Source of the DNA: UBA73 sp964364885
GTDB taxonomy: Archaea; Nanobdellota; Nanobdellia; Pacearchaeales; GW2011-AR1
Reading direction: 5' to 3'
Length of the DNA: 11,127 nucleotides
Assembly: GCA_964364885.1 (NCBI GenBank)
Contig: CAYIOA010000027.1
Location: 1 to 11,127, forward strand
A program made the position numbers and the translations under genes. The notes beneath the pieces are model-generated. The model did no database searches. It was given only the letters and a program-made list of their open reading frames with translations, and was not told where the DNA came from. Positions 8,012-11,127 of this stretch are shown here, in pieces (positions within the stretch are counted from its first letter, which is position 1; each line of letters opens with the position of its first letter).

Positions 8012-9857
8012 AAAACTCCACCCTCGCTCTTTTGCCTTCAAATGAATCATAATTTTTCTGCAAGTCATCAATTGAATTAGGTCTTGGCAGGCTGTCAACA
8101 CTCAAAATAACATTCCCCTTTACAAGCTCTGATTCAAGCAAATACTCTTCGCTCTTCCCCCCTCCTATTAAAGCATATTCTATCTTGCTCTCAGGAATTT
8201 TTATATCAAAACACTCTTCTCTCGTCCCTCCAAAGAACCCAAGCAGACCTTCTTTAGGAACATCAACGCATTCTGTTTTTGATGTCGCAGGCAAAACAAC
8301 GCTTGAATTACCATAAACATAAACGCTGATGTCGTAACTTCCCTCTGATAATTTAATTTTATTGCTTTCAGGAATAACAGCAGTTGTCGCCTTTCCATCT
8401 TTTCTTACAAATGAAACAAATGCATTACTATCCCTTCCGGCACTGCCAATACTAACATTGACATTCAGCTCATACTCTCTGTCAAGCACAATCTCTGCAA
8501 AACTCTCGTCATTCGAGGAAAACAGCTCTTTCTTCTCAGAATATCCCTCAGCCCTTACATGAATAAATCCATTAACGCACGCAGGAGCGCTTCCTACAAA
8601 CTTTCCTTTATCAGTCTGCCCAAGTCTGCATCTTTGGTTAAAGCACTCGTAGCTCAAATTGCCTTCAACGCTATTCAAATTAATATCATAAAGATTAATC
8701 TCGACTTCCTGCGTTTCGTAGTCGCACAAATCAAACTCCTCTTCTTCAGAAATTTCAGAGAATATCACCTCTCTCGGAACATTGTTATTGACTATAATAA
8801 CAACAGGAAATTGAAACATTTCATCATTATTATAAACCTGAATTAAAACAGGGAAACTAACATCATAAACAAAATGATAAGGAATATAACAAAAGCCCAT
8901 TACTCCCAGACCCTCTTGAGTTCCAATCGGCTCCGCTATAATAATCTCCTCATCAGCTCCCTCTCCGCTGATTTCAATCTTCGTCGCCCAGTTTTTTGAA
9001 TACATGACATTAACTGCCTCATCAACTCCCTTGTCTACAACAAAATAATTTCTTTTGTCATCTTTTATATCATAATAATTTCCTTTAAACTTAATTGTCC
9101 CGAAATTTTCTTCCAGGCCATTTTTCAGTTCATTTATAACATTCTCTGTGCTCCAAATTTTCGGCGCGCATTGTATTTCAACACCGTCAACAGGTGCATA
9201 AAGCCTTAAAACATCAACTGCATAATTCTCAAAAAATGCTTTCTCTTTTTGCTCGTCATAAATTTCTCTTGCAATATTATAAAACTTCCCGAACTTGCTC
9301 TTAATCTCAGCATGATACGAATTTCTTCTGGAAAAAGTCTCCCCTTTAGAAACAGACAGGGCTCCGTTTAAATCAACATTAATTTTCTGCTCCTCTATAA
9401 CAACTCTGACCTCTGGATTTTCCCTCTCAATTAAATACCCCTGGCTGTAAAATCTTTCAAACTCACAAAACTCAAGCCCTTCAGCAACATATTCCTCAAT
9501 TTGTCTTTCTATTTCCGCCTTGCTCGGCACTTGCTCTTTTATCACCCCATTTCCAGAAACATAATACCAATATGGAACAGAAAACCCAAGAAAATTCAAT
9601 TGCGAAGAAAACGGGGCATACTCGCTTCCAGGAGCATATTCAGGAACATCAACATAACCTCCCTGCGTCCCAGCCAATTCCAAAGCATTCTTGCTCTCCT
9701 GCTCAATGCACCCTTGATAATAATCAAACACTTCTTTCAGCTCAGGGTTTTCCTCTTCAACTCCAAAATTTCCGCTGGCAATCAGATAAACTAAAATCCC
9801 GCCAAGAATAACTATAGCAATAATAACAAAAATACTGGCTTGTCCTCTCCTAGTCAT
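8001..9857 (-). CDS. 618-aa surface protein with archaeal class III (pilin-type) signal peptide
   Basis: An ATG at 9857 is chosen over an in-frame ATG at 9875. It has a strong Shine-Dalgarno (GGAGG at 9863-9867, five bases before the ATG), whereas upstream of 9875 only a GGTG one base from the ATG is seen. The N-terminus MTRRGQASIFVIIAIVIL fits a class III signal: basic residues, Gly then Gln at the cleavage point (between 5 and 6), then a hydrophobic helix to about residue 28. A prepilin peptidase (PibD/EppA type) would cut it, leaving the helix as membrane anchor or filament core. The outer part is far larger than a normal pilin. It contains a block around 320-365 (CYIPYHFVYDVSFPV), a cysteine-bearing beta domain at about 378-450 that resembles transthyretin/carboxypeptidase-regulatory folds, and a second beta domain at about 460-560 with Cys530 and Cys549. 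The gene overlaps both operon neighbours. It probably works with the 2112-aa protein; a pilus or adhesin role is inference. Confidence 0.87.
   Translation of the reverse strand: MTRRGQASIFVIIAIVILGGILVYLIASGNFGVEEENPELKEVFDYYQGCIEQESKNALELAGTQGGYVDVPEYAPGSEYAPFSSQLNFLGFSVPYWYYVSGNGVIKEQVPSKAEIERQIEEYVAEGLEFCEFERFYSQGYLIERENPEVRVVIEEQKINVDLNGALSVSKGETFSRRNSYHAEIKSKFGKFYNIAREIYDEQKEKAFFENYAVDVLRLYAPVDGVEIQCAPKIWSTENVINELKNGLEENFGTIKFKGNYYDIKDDKRNYFVVDKGVDEAVNVMYSKNWATKIEISGEGADEEIIIAEPIGTQEGLGVMGFCYIPYHFVYDVSFPVLIQVYNNDEMFQFPVVIIVNNNVPREVIFSEISEEEEFDLCDYETQEVEINLYDINLNSVEGNLSYECFNQRCRLGQTDKGKFVGSAPACVNGFIHVRAEGYSEKKELFSSNDESFAEIVLDREYELNVNVSIGSAGRDSNAFVSFVRKDGKATTAVIPESNKIKLSEGSYDISVYVYGNSSVVLPATSKTECVDVPKEGLLGFFGGTREECFDIKIPESKIEYALIGGGKSEEYLLESELVKGNVILSVDSLPRPNSIDDLQKNYDSFEGKRARVEFYER
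8016..8022 (-). promoter_or_regulatory. Shine-Dalgarno deciding the start of the giant protein
   Basis: The minus strand reads GGTGGAG followed by TTTT and ATG. It lies inside the end of the 618-aa gene and fits the archaeal anti-SD core GGTG/GGAG. It supports the ATG at 8011 and suggests coupled re-initiation, because the upstream stop (8001-8003) lies just past this start. Confidence 0.75.
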
Positions 9858-9987
9858 GCTTTCCTCCTTTTCCATGCACCTTCTTCCTTATCAATTCAAT
9901 AATCTCGCTGTTTATATCCCTTTCAATAATTTCCTTGAACTTCTCCCAGATTTTCTCATCCTCTATTAAAAGTAAGTATTTCTTCAT
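9850..9987 (-). CDS. Small ribbon-helix-helix-like DNA-binding protein, first gene of the surface operon
   Basis: This is a 45-aa protein starting MKKYLLLIEDEKIWEKFKE and ending in GKGGKHD. A short beta strand (KYLLLIE), helix A (EKIWEKFKEIIE), a turn containing the INSE motif and helix B (EIIELIRKKV) match the Arc/MetJ ribbon-helix-helix layout, in which a dimer inserts a two-stranded sheet into the major groove. The ATG at 9987 is preferred to the in-frame ATG at 10020, which would add 11 residues. The upstream ATG overlaps the TATA box, and the 29-nt rule puts the transcription start near 9998, giving an 11-nt leader with the SD-like GGAAAGAGG. It overlaps the pilin-type gene by 8 bp (ATGACTAG). 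As promoter-proximal gene it may autoregulate the operon; the AT-rich palindrome at 10049-10067 is a candidate site. A toxin-antitoxin role is unlikely because no small toxin gene is adjacent. Confidence 0.65.
   Translation of the reverse strand: MKKYLLLIEDEKIWEKFKEIIERDINSEIIELIRKKVHGKGGKHD
9863..9867 (-). promoter_or_regulatory. Shine-Dalgarno deciding the start of the 618-aa protein
   Basis: The minus strand reads AAAGGAGGAAAGCATG: GGAGG with five bases to the ATG at 9857. It is embedded in the last codons of the ribbon-helix-helix gene, which explains the encoded GKGGK tail, and supports translational coupling. Confidence 0.8.
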
Positions 9988-10019
9988 GCCTCTTTCCTTC
10001 AACCTCCACGAGATTTTCA

Positions 10020-10027
10020 TATATAAA
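10020..10027 (-). promoter_or_regulatory. TATA box of the surface-protein operon
   Basis: The minus strand reads TTTATATA, preceded by purine-rich AGAAGG (BRE-like). Applying the 29-nt spacing seen at four other promoters in this window puts the transcription start at an A near 9998, eleven bases before the ATG at 9987. This promoter should drive all three overlapping genes. Confidence 0.65.
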
Positions 10028-10038
10028 CCTTCTTATTA

Positions 10039-10067
10039 ACTAACTTATTTACTTACTAACTAAGTAA
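10039..10067. promoter_or_regulatory. Candidate operator upstream of the surface operon
   Basis: A perfect inverted repeat TTACTTActaacTAAGTAA (10049-10067) overlaps a direct repeat ACTAACT at 10039-10045 and 10055-10061 (period 16). It begins 12 bp upstream of the operon TATA box. Ribbon-helix-helix dimers bind short paired half-sites like these, so the product of the adjacent small gene is an obvious candidate ligand. The low base complexity means chance cannot be excluded. Confidence 0.4.
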
Positions 10068-10089
10068 ATATATGAGTCTTGCATAATGT

Positions 10090-10149
10090 CACAAAACCCT
10101 CTGGGTTTAACCTCGCACTAAAGTTGCGAGGCTTGTTCGTGGTTTTGTG
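10090..10149. repeat. Structured palindromic element, copy 1 (hairpin with CTAAAG-containing loop)
   Basis: The inner hairpin has perfect 7-bp arms CCTCGCA (10111-10117) and TGCGAGG (10125-10131) around a loop containing CTAAAG (10118-10123). It is enclosed by a perfect 9-bp outer inverted repeat, CACAAAACC (10090-10098) and GGTTTTGTG (10141-10149). An alternative small hairpin, AAACCC-TCT-GGGTTT, competes with the left outer arm. It is more GC-rich than its surroundings, lies upstream of two divergent promoters and is therefore not a terminator. It resembles REP or IS200/IS605-type end hairpins. Confidence 0.6.
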
Positions 10150-10174
10150 GCTACCGAGAAAATCCGAGCAATAC

Positions 10175-10197
10175 AAACCACGGACTAAAGTCCGAGG
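10175..10197. repeat. Structured palindromic element, copy 2 (related hairpin)
   Basis: Arms CCACGGA (10178-10184) and TCCGAGG (10191-10197) pair with one mismatch around the same CTAAAG loop (10185-10190). It lies in the same orientation as copy 1, 67 bp away, and both copies are preceded by AACC. In addition AAACCACG (10175-10182) is a perfect inverted match to CGTGGTTT at 10138-10145, so the two copies can also pair with each other. There is no transposase gene in this window. Confidence 0.55.
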
Positions 10198-10210
10198 ATT
10201 TTAACGAGTA

Positions 10211-10218
10211 TTTATAAA
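10211..10218 (+). promoter_or_regulatory. TATA box of the 283-aa secreted-protein gene
   Basis: The sequence is TTTATAAA with its first base 29 nt before the ATG at 10240, predicting a leaderless mRNA. Hairpin copy 2 ends 14 bp upstream, so the BRE region almost abuts the structured element. Confidence 0.75.
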
Positions 10219-10239
10219 TAATTATAACATACTTTATGC

Positions 10240-11091
10240 ATGAAAAAAAGATGCTTATTTCTGTTATTCCTGCTTCTATCAGTCACGTTTGTCTCTGCAG
10301 CATACAAATGCTCCGAAGACAGTGAGTTTATTTCCTCCTCAAAAGAAATTGATATAGGAGAAAGAAAACCGATAAATGGGATTAACTTGGTTGTGAGCAA
10401 AGCAGATGAAACTCCTGCAGTAAAAAGAATTTCAGCAGATTTAATTATTGAAGGAAGAAAGGTTTCTCTCCTAAGGGAAATATTAAACGCAACTGCCTCA
10501 GAACAAGTAGAAATTTTGGATAAAAATTACAATGTAACTCTATTAGAAATCACAGGTACAATCGCAAAAATAGGAATCGATGGCTCGTCAGAAAAAGTAG
10601 AAGTAGGAGAATATGTCTCAATAAAAGGACTGCAGGTAATCCCAATTAGCGCAGAAGCATCTGGTCCTGAAAGAATTAGCGCAGAAGTAATTGTTGGAGC
10701 TGACAAAATAATTCTTTCAAACAATGAGCTGGAAAAAGTCATAACAGTTAAGAATGTGCAATATCTAATAAGCCTCGAATCAGCTTCAGATGCAGGAGCA
10801 TTAGTTGAAGTCAGTAAATGTGGCAATGGGACTATGGTTGAAAAACCTGATGAGCAACCCCTGCAGAATGTTACAGAAGAAAATTCAACAGAGCAGAATA
10901 TTACTGACCAGCAGAATAACCTGACAGACGAAAATTATACCTTATCAAATCAGACAGAAGTTAATCAGACATCTGCACAATTAACTAATGAAACACAAGC
11001 CAATCAAACAGAGCAAAAAATCAATGAAGACAAAGAAAAAACAGGAATAATCAGAAGAATAATCAACTGGTTTTCAAGATTGTTCGACTAA
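10240..11091 (+). CDS. Secreted protein with duplicated beta domain, N-glycosylation-rich stalk and amphipathic C-terminus
   Basis: This is a complete 283-aa protein. The signal peptide is MKKRCLFLLFLLLSVTFVSA, likely cut near residue 20. Two homologous domains follow, at about 33-105 and 116-192. SSKEIDIGERKPINGINLVV aligns with SSEKVEVGEYVSIKGLQVIP, and RISADLIIEGRKVSLL with RISAEVIVGADKIIL, indicating an internal duplication. Cys24 and Cys194 flank the pair and could form a disulfide. Residues about 200-265 are an Asn/Gln/Thr-rich stalk with nine N-X-S/T sequons (twelve in the whole protein), a good substrate for archaeal N-glycosylation. The last 15 residues (GIIRRIINWFSRLFD) form a short amphipathic, non-transmembrane helix that may contact the membrane. 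The start is set by a TATA box 29 nt upstream and should be leaderless. It is divergent from the surface operon and may belong to the same envelope programme. Its family and function are not recognised. Confidence 0.85.
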   Translation: MKKRCLFLLFLLLSVTFVSAAYKCSEDSEFISSSKEIDIGERKPINGINLVVSKADETPAVKRISADLIIEGRKVSLLREILNATASEQVEILDKNYNVTLLEITGTIAKIGIDGSSEKVEVGEYVSIKGLQVIPISAEASGPERISAEVIVGADKIILSNNELEKVITVKNVQYLISLESASDAGALVEVSKCGNGTMVEKPDEQPLQNVTEENSTEQNITDQQNNLTDENYTLSNQTEVNQTSAQLTNETQANQTEQKINEDKEKTGIIRRIINWFSRLFD

Positions 11092-11127
11092 ATTATCTCC
11101 TTGCTCTGCGTGCACTCGATTCTGGGT
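11092..11127. other. Right edge, no assignable feature
   Basis: Thirty-six bases follow the last stop. They are more GC-rich than the intergenic DNA. On the minus strand two frames remain open up to a stop near 11088-11095, so the tail of a convergent gene is possible. The stretch is too short to choose a frame or a product. Confidence 0.3.

Noticed and set aside
9988..10020. Upstream start at 10020 for the small ribbon-helix-helix gene (56 aa)
   Set aside because: This ATG overlaps the TATA box itself, so it would lie upstream of the predicted transcription start. The ATG at 9987 fits the promoter geometry and has an SD-like leader.
10080..10205. tRNA or CRISPR repeat
   Set aside because: The hairpins lack a T-loop GGTTCGA-type signature and an acceptor stem. 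There are only two imperfect copies, with no regular spacers, so this is neither a tRNA nor a CRISPR array.
10527..10826. Minus-strand 99-codon open frame inside the 283-aa gene
   Set aside because: It is antisense to the duplicated beta domains, whose repeat conservation is at the protein level in the plus frame. It has no promoter geometry.
11088..11127. Tail of a convergent minus-strand gene at the right edge
   Set aside because: Open frames ending at 11088 or 11093 are possible (one would end QSKEII, another RRARR), but a dozen codons cannot distinguish coding from chance.

Overview
The window looks like a piece of a DPANN-type archaeal genome (Pacearchaeota/Woesearchaeota-like). The evidence is its AT-rich intergenic DNA, octameric TATA boxes at a fixed distance from start codons, genes that appear leaderless, a class III (archaeal pilin-type) signal peptide, and exported proteins rich in N-glycosylation sequons. 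The lineage is inferred from style and remembered resemblance; there is no rRNA or marker gene here.

Left part (1-1651): a minus-strand winged-helix regulator (7-363) is divergent from a small basic plus-strand protein of unknown function (463-720). Next comes a membrane-anchored exported protein of unknown function (806-1651), which converges on the central operon with a 21-bp gap.

Centre (1673-9987, minus strand): a tightly overlapped three-gene operon. It runs from a 45-aa ribbon-helix-helix-like protein (9850-9987), through a 618-aa protein with a pilin-type anchor (8001-9857), to a 2112-aa secreted protein (1673-8011). Overlaps are 8 and 11 bp, and each internal start has its own Shine-Dalgarno sequence. 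The giant protein has a signal peptide, a beta-rich N-terminus, a TPR-like stretch, a helical region, a module with ten cysteines, a beta-rich segment, a Thr/Pro/Gln linker and a C-terminal beta-rich region. I know of no described function for this pair. The most economical reading is a cell-surface assembly whose expression may be autoregulated by the small DNA-binding protein.

Right part (9988-11127): a 252-bp divergent intergenic region holds an AT-rich palindrome next to the operon TATA box, then two related GC-rich hairpins in direct orientation that resemble REP or transposon-end structures. A leaderless gene (10240-11091) follows. It encodes a secreted protein with an internally duplicated beta domain, a stalk with nine sequons and a short amphipathic C-terminus.

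Four genes (363-, 463+, 806+, 10240+) have the first base of the TATA octamer exactly 29 nt before the A of the ATG. This is strong internal evidence for leaderless mRNAs and for the chosen starts. The operon instead gets a predicted leader of about 11 nt.
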